Position numbers and translations under genes: made by a program. A stretch of DNA of 56,279 bases from an uncultured Lachnospiraceae bacterium (lineage in GTDB: Bacteria > Bacillota > Clostridia > Lachnospirales > Lachnospiraceae): positions 1 through 56,279 of the forward strand of contig CACWQH010000020.1 in assembly GCA_902762955.1 (NCBI GenBank), written 5' to 3'. Position 1 is the first letter of the stretch; each line of letters opens with the position of its first letter. This document shows, in pieces, positions 34,548 through 42,687 of this stretch. Below the pieces are notes generated by a model. It saw only the letters and a list, made by a program, of their open reading frames with translations, had not been told where the DNA came from and did not search any database.

Positions 34548-34588
34548 ACCCCAATATTTAATTTTTTTTGAAAAATTTTACAAATTTT

Positions 34589-35071
34589 TTATTTCTTTCT
34601 GTCATACAGCATAGCATCATTTACCATACCGTTCGCCATAGTCTTGTAATATTTATTTGCAATTGAGCGGGAATTTTTAACCTGTCTTAAGTTCTTTCTC
34701 TCACCCGCAAAAATAATTTCAAGCTTATGACGATTTCTCTCCTCAAGTACCTCTATCTCGTTTCCCTTATCCATACAAGCATTGATAAGTACTTGAATTT
34801 CCTTAAGTTCTGACGTATATGAATCTTTTTCTTCGAGGAGATTATCTCTGATTCTATCATACACCGAAGTAAAACCTTTGTCAATCTCATTTATGTTATT
34901 TATGAGGGTTTCTTTTCTTTCTACTGTCTCGCCAAATGCCTCGTCGTCAAACTTATCAGCGGCAGCTATCTCGCCTTGTTTAGATGTAATATCTGCGATC
35001 TCATCAAGGTAAGCTTTCTTACGTTTGAGTGAATCCCTCATAATTCCTACATACATACCTGTCTCGTTCAT
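34589..35071 (-). CDS. FliT/FlgN-like flagellar export chaperone
   Basis: A 160-residue, mostly helical, charged protein (YLDEIADITSKQGEIAAADK, ETLINNINEIDKGFTSVYDR) placed right after fliS. FlgN/FliT-type chaperones bind late flagellar substrates such as FliD or hook proteins before export. Sequence similarity in this family is weak, so the call rests on size, helicity and the fliD-fliS-X order. AAGGCGG precedes the start. It is separated by 200 bases from the flagellin start, where the SigD promoter lies. Confidence 0.65.
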   Translation of the reverse strand: MNETGMYVGIMRDSLKRKKAYLDEIADITSKQGEIAAADKFDDEAFGETVERKETLINNINEIDKGFTSVYDRIRDNLLEEKDSYTSELKEIQVLINACMDKGNEIEVLEERNRHKLEIIFAGERKNLRQVKNSRSIANKYYKTMANGMVNDAMLYDRKK

Positions 35072-35082
35072 ATAACACCGCC

Positions 35083-35478
35083 TTAATTTGTATCCAGAAC
35101 AAGCTGAGGTCCTTTTGCTTTGGTCATAATTTCTTTCCAGATATCTCTGATATCGCGAAGCTCAACAAGTGCTTTTTCCAGTGACTCCATATCCTTTTTC
35201 ATATTTGCCTCAGTCAAAAGTGCAAATATATAGTTGTAAAGTGTCTCAAAATCCTTGGCAACAGGATATTTATGATTAAGAGTTGACAAAAGTTCAACTA
35301 TTATATTACGACATTTCTGTATATTGGTATTGACCGTTTCGTAGTCATTTATCTCAAGAGCATCCTTGGCTCTGTTTGCAAACTTCACCGCTCCTTCATA
35401 CAGCATAAGCGTAAGCTCTGCCTGAGTTGCCGTATTTATCTTATTGTTACCATATGCCTTTGCTGCATTGTTAGCCAT
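35083..35478 (-). CDS. fliS: Flagellin export chaperone FliS
   Basis: FliS binds the C-terminus of flagellin in the cytoplasm and prevents premature polymerisation. The 131-residue protein has the family start AAKAYGNNKINTATQAELTL followed by MLYEGAVKFANRAKDAL, then NINIQKCRNI-type helix and LNHKYPVAKDFETLYNYIFA. Its ribosome site is AGGGGG. It lies 52 bases after fliD and 11 bases before the FliT-like gene. In B. subtilis FliS also links to the FliW/CsrA switch by binding flagellin. Confidence 0.93.
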   Translation of the reverse strand: MANNAAKAYGNNKINTATQAELTLMLYEGAVKFANRAKDALEINDYETVNTNIQKCRNIIVELLSTLNHKYPVAKDFETLYNYIFALLTEANMKKDMESLEKALVELRDIRDIWKEIMTKAKGPQLVLDTN

Positions 35479-35530
35479 TTATATTTTGCCCCCTGCTTAA
35501 AATTTATAATAATTGGGTAATACCTGGAAT

Positions 35531-37489
35531 TTAGGCTGTTCCCAAAAGTGATGCAAGATATGACTGTTGCTGCTGAAGTTTAGCCATAGCTGACTCCATC
35601 TTGGCAAACTGATTATAATACTTATCTTCCATATCTGAAAGCTTTTTATTTAACTCATCAATCTTGTCATCATAATCATCCAACTCTTCATCCATGGTTA
35701 TGTCGTCATAGAAAGTAAGCGCATGGCTTGACTCAGTCTTCTTCATAGCCTTCATCATGTAATCATACATCTGTTTTCCGATACCATCCGAACCATTATC
35801 ACTATTTGCAAATATCTTTGAGAAAATCTCAGACTTACTTTCAAGTGCTTCCTTTAATTTATTTGGTTCAGATGAATATGCTTCATCATCTTCATCTCCA
35901 AGTATATGAAGCTTACCATTCTCAGACCAATCACTCCCGGTTACTATTCCAAGTGATGCAAGTGAATACTGTGTAGTTGTACCATCTTCATTTGTAACAG
36001 TTACAGCCTTATTAAGTATAGTTCTCATATTAGAAAGTAAACTTCCAATGGTAGAATCTCTTCTTAACAAGCCTGATTTTGCTTTTTCTTCCCATTTTTC
36101 TATCTGATTGTCAGAAAGTGAACTCTTTTCTTCCTCTGTAAGAGGATCATAATCTGACTTTTCTGCATTATAAAGTTTGTTCATCTCTTTAATAAGTTCA
36201 TTATACTTATTGACAAAACTCTTGATACTGTTATATATACCATCAGTATCATTACCGACTGTTACACTTATCGGGGTATCATTAGTAAATTCTCCAGTTT
36301 CCTTATTATAACTTCCGGTAACGCCCTTAGCATTGATAGTCATGCCATTTATAGAAAACTGATTCGAATCGTTTCTATACTCAACACCATTATACTCTAT
36401 AATCGCATCCTGAGCATCCACCTTATTAGCTGCATTTCCAAGTCCAAGTGTCTCAAGAGCATCGGCATCTGTAGATGAAATCGTAAAATCATTAGCCGCT
36501 CCACCCTTTGAAGAGTTAATATAAAATCTACCCTGTCCGGTGTCAAAGCTTGCACTAACACCAAGCTTTGACAAGCCTGATGTAAAATCATCTATTGTAG
36601 TATTTTCATCAACCGTAAATTCTTTATCATTGATAAAGAACGATGTTCCAACTTTAATACCAATATCAGAAAGAATAGTCTTTCCATTGATATCTGATGC
36701 TCCAAACTCAATCTGCTGCTTAGTATCTAAACCACTAAGCGAAGTAACCTTTCCCGACTCCTCATCAGACTTATAATCAATTATTCCATTTGAACCAAGT
36801 GCATCAGCCTCTATAATAAAAGCTTTTCCCGACTCTATTCCATCCTCAGCCTTGGTAAGTGATGAATTGGTAAAGGTTATCTTTCCGTCCTGTATGCTCG
36901 CCTGAAGACCCTTAAAGTTATCATCTGCCGCAAGCCTAGCATTGAGTTCATCTATATTTGCAACGCCGTTTTCTCCTGAACCACCAAGAGTATATTCAAC
37001 TGTAGGCAGTCCTTCCTGATTAGCTGTTAATTTGATAGTCTGCCCTTCAAGACCGAGACTATCGCCATTTGCATCCTTCATATCTGCAAAATTCGTAGCG
37101 GTAGTTGCCGTATTAAAAGTAGTAAATTTACTGTTTCCACTCTTGATATTGGCGCCTGTAAGATAAGCGGACGAAGCCATTTGTTTAACAGATATAGTAT
37201 GCGTACCAAGTGTTGTTCCTGTTCCTGTACTTACCGATACCTTTGAATCATCACTTACTTTTGCAAATTTTTTGTTGTAAGTTGACGGTAATTTCAGAGC
37301 TGATAACTCTGTCTTATAGAAGTTATATAACTTTGTATTAAGATCCTGCCAGGCTTCTTTTTTCCACTCGGCCTTTTGTTTATCCTTTTTGACATTGTCA
37401 ACCTTAACTGAGCTTGCATTAACCAATTCCTTAACCATGCTCTCAGTATCAAGTCCTGATGCCAAACCGGTCATTCTTACTCTAGCCAT
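35531..37489 (-). CDS. fliD: Flagellar filament cap protein FliD
   Basis: FliD forms the cap at the filament tip and guides flagellin assembly. The 652-residue protein starts MARVRMTGLASGLDTESMVK, typical of FliD_N, and has WQDLNTKLYNFYKTELSALK near residues 50-75. The FliD_C domain is seen as SIKSFVNKYNELIKEMNKLY and ends in the coiled-coil and cap tail KLSDMEDKYYNQFAKMESAM, then AKLQQQQSYLASLLGTA. GGAGTGAG precedes the start. It is longer than B. subtilis FliD (about 500), mainly from central repeats in the exposed domain. It lies downstream of flaG. Confidence 0.95.
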   Translation of the reverse strand: MARVRMTGLASGLDTESMVKELVNASSVKVDNVKKDKQKAEWKKEAWQDLNTKLYNFYKTELSALKLPSTYNKKFAKVSDDSKVSVSTGTGTTLGTHTISVKQMASSAYLTGANIKSGNSKFTTFNTATTATNFADMKDANGDSLGLEGQTIKLTANQEGLPTVEYTLGGSGENGVANIDELNARLAADDNFKGLQASIQDGKITFTNSSLTKAEDGIESGKAFIIEADALGSNGIIDYKSDEESGKVTSLSGLDTKQQIEFGASDINGKTILSDIGIKVGTSFFINDKEFTVDENTTIDDFTSGLSKLGVSASFDTGQGRFYINSSKGGAANDFTISSTDADALETLGLGNAANKVDAQDAIIEYNGVEYRNDSNQFSINGMTINAKGVTGSYNKETGEFTNDTPISVTVGNDTDGIYNSIKSFVNKYNELIKEMNKLYNAEKSDYDPLTEEEKSSLSDNQIEKWEEKAKSGLLRRDSTIGSLLSNMRTILNKAVTVTNEDGTTTQYSLASLGIVTGSDWSENGKLHILGDEDDEAYSSEPNKLKEALESKSEIFSKIFANSDNGSDGIGKQMYDYMMKAMKKTESSHALTFYDDITMDEELDDYDDKIDELNKKLSDMEDKYYNQFAKMESAMAKLQQQQSYLASLLGTA

Positions 37490-37515
37490 AATCTCACTCC
37501 TTTCTTAATACAAAA

Positions 37516-37962
37516 TTACCTCTTCTCGTCTACCATAAGTCCTGCGAGTTCCCACGCCTTTGCAAGCATATCCAGAGCCTTTTCGGCAGGAATCTCCCTG
37601 ATAACCTCGTCTGTGTCTGTATCCTTAACTGTAATTGATATACGATTGGTGTCATCATGATACTTAAAGCTGCAGTTTGTGTGTCTCATAGCTATCTGTT
37701 TGTTGATAGTATCAACCGCAGACCTGATTTTGTCGGTAGGAACCTCTTTACCCTCAGTCTGGACAGCAGCCTCATCCTCTTTTTTCTTTTTGTCCTGCTC
37801 AGGATCATTAAAGTTCTTACTCTTTTCTTCTACCTGTGGTATAGCGTTTTCCACCTTAGGCTGATTACCACTCGCTGCGGTAACCGTTATATCAGCACTT
37901 GGCTGTGGTTGTCTAGGTGTATAACTGCTTCCCACTGCACTTCTAATTCCTTCAATTGCCAT
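37516..37962 (-). CDS. flaG: Flagellar protein FlaG
   Basis: The 148-residue protein ends in the FlaG domain: VDTINKQIAMRHTNCSFKYH, then DTNRISITVKDTDTDEVIRE and IPAEKALDMLAKAWELAGLM. The N-terminal half is a flexible, charged stretch. FlaG affects filament length and is usually placed before fliD; its mechanism is not settled. GGAGGT lies nine bases before the start. A SigD-type promoter is predicted about 110 bases upstream, so flaG-fliD-fliS-fliT is probably one late-flagellar operon. Confidence 0.9.
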   Translation of the reverse strand: MAIEGIRSAVGSSYTPRQPQPSADITVTAASGNQPKVENAIPQVEEKSKNFNDPEQDKKKKEDEAAVQTEGKEVPTDKIRSAVDTINKQIAMRHTNCSFKYHDDTNRISITVKDTDTDEVIREIPAEKALDMLAKAWELAGLMVDEKR

Positions 37963-38017
37963 CTTCTATCCACCTCCGTGTGATTTTCTATAGAATTTTC
38001 AATAATTCTATAGAGAG

Positions 38018-38057
38018 CCTAAGCCCGAGAATATCCGTAATCTCAGGCTGATCGTCA
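38018..38057 (-). promoter_or_regulatory. Hairpin in the flaG leader
   Basis: On the mRNA AGCCTGAGA pairs with TCTCGGGCT across a short loop, about 60 bases upstream of flaG. It is preceded by the predicted SigD promoter. Possible role in mRNA stability or CsrA control; no strong GGA loop is seen. Confidence 0.3.
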
Positions 38058-38073
38058 TTTACTGTTACATCTT

Positions 38074-38101
38074 ATATCGTCAAGATATATATAAAAGTTT
38101 A
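38074..38101 (-). promoter_or_regulatory. SigD-type promoter of the flaG operon
   Basis: On the minus strand TAAA (38101-38098), 16 bases, then GACGATAT (38081-38074). This is one base longer in spacing and one base off the SigD consensus. It would transcribe flaG-fliD-fliS-fliT. Confidence 0.55.
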
Positions 38102-38199
38102 CACTTTTATTTAAAATTTGTCTATATAATTTTACCGCTGTTTTTTTGCGGTCTAAAAATGCAGTTACAAACCCATCAAATTGCTGCTTTTATCATTTA

Positions 38200-38415
38200 T
38201 TATAAAAGCTTTTTCAAGCTCTCAATATCCACAGAATTAACTGTTTCTTTGTTAGCTTCCTGTATCTGTGTATAGATTTCTTTTCTATATACAGGTATGC
38301 TCTTTGGAGCTGATATACCTATCTTTATCTGCTCACCCTTTATCTCGAGTATGCTGATTTCGATATCATTTCCGATCATTATAGATTCGCCCTGTTTTCT
38401 TGATAATGCCAGCAT
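38200..38415 (-). CDS. csrA: Carbon storage regulator CsrA
   Basis: The 71-residue protein begins MLALSRKQGESIMIGNDIEI, a near-perfect CsrA start, followed by GEQIKIGISAPKSIPVYRKE and a C-terminal helix extended by about 10 residues. CsrA binds GGA motifs in leaders and blocks ribosomes; its main target here is likely flagellin. The start is set one base after the fliW stop (TAG-T-ATG), with GGCGGGTG as ribosome site; a frame three codons longer would overlap fliW. The fliW-csrA order matches the Bacillus partner-switch module. Confidence 0.97.
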   Translation of the reverse strand: MLALSRKQGESIMIGNDIEISILEIKGEQIKIGISAPKSIPVYRKEIYTQIQEANKETVNSVDIESLKKLL

Positions 38416-38416
38416 A

Positions 38417-38881
38417 CTACTCACCCGCCTTTGCTTTTAACTTCTCTACAAACTCATATACATTAAATCTGATGTCATAGTCCTGATTCTCAACTATAAC
38501 CTGCATAGCCTTCCTATCCTTGGCATTTATTATAAATGGTGCCTTGAGGTTTGCAGTAACCTTGGTAAGATCAGAAGGTATAGTCATACTTACAAGTATA
38601 AGTAAGTCTGCATCGGCAGGATCGCCTATTGTCTTTGTAAGCTCATCTTCTATGATAGGATTGTACTCACCAAGTATATCCAAAGGACTTACTACCGGAA
38701 GAGCAAGAAGCGGTTCGTCCATACACTGAAGCCAACTTATAGGCGAACGTTCCTCCTGATCCTTGTCAAATATAAGTGCAAACTTCTTGAAGTTTTCAAA
38801 TCCGATAATTCCGTTTGGGAATTCTATCAACTTGTCATCCTCAACATCAATAGTTCCAAAAAATTTAGTTTCTGCTACCAT
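38417..38881 (-). CDS. fliW: Flagellar assembly factor FliW
   Basis: FliW binds flagellin and, when flagellin leaves, binds CsrA and relieves repression of flagellin translation. The 154-residue protein has KFFGTIDVEDDKLIEFPNGI, IGFENFKKFALIFD, PLLALPVVSPLDILGEYNPI and LILVSMTIPSDLTKVTANLK, then APFIINAKDRKAMQVI, matching the family throughout. AGGAGG lies eight bases before ATG 38881; a longer frame reaches 38938 but runs through it. It is directly upstream of csrA. Confidence 0.96.
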   Translation of the reverse strand: MVAETKFFGTIDVEDDKLIEFPNGIIGFENFKKFALIFDKDQEERSPISWLQCMDEPLLALPVVSPLDILGEYNPIIEDELTKTIGDPADADLLILVSMTIPSDLTKVTANLKAPFIINAKDRKAMQVIVENQDYDIRFNVYEFVEKLKAKAGE

Positions 38882-39054
38882 ACCCTTTTCCTCCTCGCAT
38901 CTCATTCTATAAACACTTTTTTGGTCACATAAGTTCAAACAGAAAAATCAAAACCTTTCTTATAAACTTATCCCCGAAATCTTTACTCTGATATTACCCA
39001 TATATTATCCAGAGCCTTTATTAAAGTGTTAATACATATATAATACAACGATTT

Positions 39055-40590
39055 TTACAGATAATCAAGCAAAGTCTTATCCATTACGTTACTTGTAGCC
39101 GCAAGTGCAGATTCGTATACGAGATTTGCCTCGTTGAAGTCTGTAACGATTTCCTCTGTTTCCATATCTTCATTTGCAGACTTAAGCTCTTTAAACGAAG
39201 CATACTGTTCCTCTACTCTGGTTTTTACCATGGAAAGTTTAGTTATACGGCTTCCGATATCTGACTGTGTAGCGGATATCTCTGCAAGATAGTCCTGGAA
39301 ATGTGTTATATTGCCGGAGAAGGTCTTTTGCATGGTTTCCTTCTTAACAGCTATCTCTGTATCTAAATCTTTAAGCATTTTATTTATTTGTTTTACAGCA
39401 TCATCATTTGAAGCATATTGGTTATCATCCAGCAGTTTTTTGAGCTTTGCCTGTGTATCCTCAGCATCTTTAAGATCCTGAAGTGTATATATAAGGTCAT
39501 TTATATAATTTCCTATCTTGGAAGTAATAAGATCTTTACCTTCAAGATTAACTTTAATGCTCTGGTTAAAGTTGACCTCATAGTAGATTCTCTGGCCACC
39601 TTCCGGCTGTGTATAATCAACAGTCTTGATACTTCCGTCAGGTTGTTCTGTATACTGAGTACAGTCAAAATAATGTTCAGGTCTTAAATCATCCACATCA
39701 AACTTGGTTTTTGCATACTTTACCTCGATATCATCGGCAGCTTTAAGCACGTTATATATATCTTCGCCAAAGATTATCTCACCTGTTTCTTTTATTACAT
39801 TTATCTCTCCCGGCTTAACATCATAGTAAGTATCCGCATCATCTGTCGGCTTTATATTTATTGTATATCCTGTCAGGTCTATATCGTTACCTGCCGCATC
39901 CTTTGCTGTAAGCGAAAGTACAGCATCTCCGTTATTATTGTTTTCTTCTATACCTTCATAAGCAAGATTTAATCTGTATACCTGCTGTGGATCGGGCTGC
40001 TCGTAGGTCTTTGCTCCCGAGATATAATCATCTACGTCTTCATACTTGACCGAATCCACTATAACCTTTCTGTTATCAAGGTCTTTACCGTTTATGTGCT
40101 CAGTTATATCATATGAATATTTTGATACGTCATCGGTCTTTGTAAATGTAAGAGGTCTGTCTGTCTTGTAGCCGGAGAAGATGTATCTTCCTGCGTAAGT
40201 TGAGTTTCCTTCCTCATATATCATATCCTGAAGTTCTTTTAATGAATCGATTATAGCACTTCTGTCGGTTGAACCAAACGAATCGGTTGAACCCTGTACA
40301 CAATACTCGTTGATATCCTTGATTCTTTTTACGATATTGTCAAGTGAAGTATTGGATACCTCATACCAGGAGTTTGCATCAGGTATATTTTTATCCTTAT
40401 ACTGCTCTAACTGACTTACTGTAGTTCTTAATTTTAATGCCCTTACCGCTACTACCGGGTCCTCTGAAGCCTGTGAAATCTTCTTACCCGAAGTCATCTG
40501 CTTGGTTCTTCTGTCCACCTCAGTCATACTTCTTTGGAGGTTTCTGACTGAATTATTTGAAATCATCTGGTTGGTTATTCTCATTCCCAT
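39055..40590 (-). CDS. flgL: Flagellar hook-associated protein 3
   Basis: FlgL forms the second junction layer between hook and filament. Start MGMRITNQMISNNSVRNLQR, with AGGAGG seven bases upstream, and a flagellin-like N-terminus (TSGKKISQASEDPVVAVRAL). The C-terminus (ITKLSMVKTRVEEQYASFKE, ANLVYESALAATSNVMDKTL) is also flagellin-like. At 511 residues it is longer than B. subtilis FlgL (about 300) owing to a central exposed domain (about 150-400). It lies between flgK and fliW. The gene is preceded by a weak SigD-like -10 (TTATCGGC at 40640-40647, no clear -35). Confidence 0.93.
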   Translation of the reverse strand: MGMRITNQMISNNSVRNLQRSMTEVDRRTKQMTSGKKISQASEDPVVAVRALKLRTTVSQLEQYKDKNIPDANSWYEVSNTSLDNIVKRIKDINEYCVQGSTDSFGSTDRSAIIDSLKELQDMIYEEGNSTYAGRYIFSGYKTDRPLTFTKTDDVSKYSYDITEHINGKDLDNRKVIVDSVKYEDVDDYISGAKTYEQPDPQQVYRLNLAYEGIEENNNNGDAVLSLTAKDAAGNDIDLTGYTINIKPTDDADTYYDVKPGEINVIKETGEIIFGEDIYNVLKAADDIEVKYAKTKFDVDDLRPEHYFDCTQYTEQPDGSIKTVDYTQPEGGQRIYYEVNFNQSIKVNLEGKDLITSKIGNYINDLIYTLQDLKDAEDTQAKLKKLLDDNQYASNDDAVKQINKMLKDLDTEIAVKKETMQKTFSGNITHFQDYLAEISATQSDIGSRITKLSMVKTRVEEQYASFKELKSANEDMETEEIVTDFNEANLVYESALAATSNVMDKTLLDYL

Positions 40591-40725
40591 AATAATACCT
40601 CCTGTTATCCTGCACGTTTGCGCCTGCCTCTTGATTAGTTTATCGGCGTTCCCATACACCGAGATAACTATCTTTTGACTTTTATATACGTCTTAGGCAT
40701 CAATATTTTTCCTATATCGTACTTG

Positions 40726-42594
40726 CTATCTTCCCGTATCGTTGATAAGCTTGTTATATACCTCATTTAATACTGATATAACCTTGGAAGCAAGATTATA
40801 CAGGTTTTCAAATTTTACCAATTCAGATGCTTCTTCGTTGGAATCTACACCCGATATGGAGAGTCTCTGGTTACTGATGATGTATTTTATATCATCCTGA
40901 TTGTTGGTAAATGCTGTCATCTTGGAGATATCTACCGCAAGGTTGGTTGTTACAGCCTGCATATACTGTGATACGGAACCCTGCTGGAACATCTTCATAT
41001 CTGTAAGACCGTATGTTATAGCATCTACTATAGGTCTTCTCTCGATATCGCCCTGATCAATGTCCTCTTTATAGGAAACTACTACCTTGCCAGGATCCTC
41101 CTGCCATGCTGAGTTAAGCTCCCAGTTAAGGCCGGTAAGCTTGTAGTAGCTTGAATCAGTCGAATTAAGCGTGCCTGAACCAAGCATTGAGTCCTTAAGT
41201 ACATAATCGTTACCGTAAGGATCAATTGCTGAAAACATATCAAGTCCGTCATTGCCTTCCGAATCGACACCTGAGGTTGTATGTTTGTTCATATATTCCG
41301 AGAAGGTTCTTACCATCTCATTTAATCTTGCCTGATAGTATGGTATACCTTTGGTTGCGTTGTACTCGCCCATCTGAGCTGTTGTTCCTACAACAGAATC
41401 GAGTATAATCGCCGTAACCTCAGCCCCGCTTTTATCTATCATAGTCATGTTCTGGAATGTAAAGTTGTTTAAGTTGTCATTTTCATCATACTCTGCAGTC
41501 CAGCCATCATATATATATTCTCTTCCATTTAAGTTAATCACTCCCTGTGTAGGAACATTTAACTTATATACATTTATCGACTTAGGGAGTTCTACAGAAA
41601 CCGTCGCCGGTGAGTCAGTCTTTGCTGTTATGGTTCCCTTAAATATCTCGCCGTTATTACCGTCTCTTATGTTAAATAAGCCGTTAAGCTTACCTGTTGT
41701 CCTTGTTATCTGGAATTTTTCTCCCGGAGTGCTGTCTGCATTTTTCCACGCTATGTCTACAAGACCGTCTACATCACTCTGGTTCACTCTTTCCTCTCTA
41801 GGTACTACCATAAGCTCATGATAGCCCATCTCATCCACAAGGATATTACCGTTTATTCTTATGCTCATCGCCTTGGCATCTGATTCTACCGCGTCAAGGC
41901 CGGTACCAAACATGATAGAACGCTCTTCTACGTCTACATCTACATACTCTGCAAGTGTATCTATACATACACCTCTCTGGTCACGGAGATCATTGGCACT
42001 TCCGCCACGAAGCTCTATGGTTATTATCTGCTGGGTGAGCTCATAAATCTGCTTTGCAAGTGAATTTATCTCACTTACGCCGAGCTCTATCTCATCATTT
42101 ATGGATTTTTGTGAATTCTGGAAATTGGTAGCAAGCTCATTTATCATATCCGTAAAGGAATCTACGGTATTGGTAAATCCGATTCTTGCCGTATAATCCG
42201 AAGGATTATCCGATAAATCCTGAAGCGCATCCGAAAATCTGTTAAGCCACTCGGAGTAACCTGCATTTCCTGTCATCTCGTTCATATATGTTTCGAGCTG
42301 CTTTAAGTTATCCTCCTGGACAGCATACTCGCTGTACTTTGAGGTTGTATTCCAATACTTGGTATCGTAATACTCATTTCTAAGTCTGTCTACGCTCTTT
42401 GCTGTTACGCCGGTACCCATCATACCATAGGATGCCGCTATACTTAAAGCCTGTGATGCCGATGCGCTAACCTGCTGTCTGGAATATCCCTTTGTATTGG
42501 CATTGGATACATTGTGTGAAGTTGTATTGAGTGCCGTCTGGAAATAATTTAATCCCGACAAGCCTGTGTTAAGTCCCAAAAATGTTGATGGCAT
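40726..42594 (-). CDS. flgK: Flagellar hook-associated protein 1 (copy 1)
   Basis: The 622-residue protein starts MPSTFLGLNTGLSGLNYFQT, then NTTSHNVSNANTKGYSRQQV, the FlgK/rod family N-terminus. The C-terminal NQRLSISGVDSNEEASELVK followed by FENLYNLASKVISVLNEVYN completes the pattern. The region QIITIELRGGSANDLRDQRG is conserved in FlgK. AAGGAGTG precedes the start. Next upstream, 93 bases away, is a second, distinct FlgK homologue. The two differ clearly outside their termini, so this is an old duplication. FlgK is the first junction protein on the hook. Confidence 0.9.
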   Translation of the reverse strand: MPSTFLGLNTGLSGLNYFQTALNTTSHNVSNANTKGYSRQQVSASASQALSIAASYGMMGTGVTAKSVDRLRNEYYDTKYWNTTSKYSEYAVQEDNLKQLETYMNEMTGNAGYSEWLNRFSDALQDLSDNPSDYTARIGFTNTVDSFTDMINELATNFQNSQKSINDEIELGVSEINSLAKQIYELTQQIITIELRGGSANDLRDQRGVCIDTLAEYVDVDVEERSIMFGTGLDAVESDAKAMSIRINGNILVDEMGYHELMVVPREERVNQSDVDGLVDIAWKNADSTPGEKFQITRTTGKLNGLFNIRDGNNGEIFKGTITAKTDSPATVSVELPKSINVYKLNVPTQGVINLNGREYIYDGWTAEYDENDNLNNFTFQNMTMIDKSGAEVTAIILDSVVGTTAQMGEYNATKGIPYYQARLNEMVRTFSEYMNKHTTSGVDSEGNDGLDMFSAIDPYGNDYVLKDSMLGSGTLNSTDSSYYKLTGLNWELNSAWQEDPGKVVVSYKEDIDQGDIERRPIVDAITYGLTDMKMFQQGSVSQYMQAVTTNLAVDISKMTAFTNNQDDIKYIISNQRLSISGVDSNEEASELVKFENLYNLASKVISVLNEVYNKLINDTGR

Positions 42595-42687
42595 CTAAAT
42601 CACTCCTTACTTTAACTGCGCTTTTAAGCCTTTTATAACCTCTCGCGCCGGCTATCTTTTATCGATTACTTTCTTTACTGTCATCTG

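Noticed and set aside
38140-38165. ACCGC...GCGGT hairpin after csrA as a terminator
   Set aside because: On the minus strand the stem is followed by AAAATTATA, not Ts, and the loop holds the A-run, so it does not fit a terminator for csrA.
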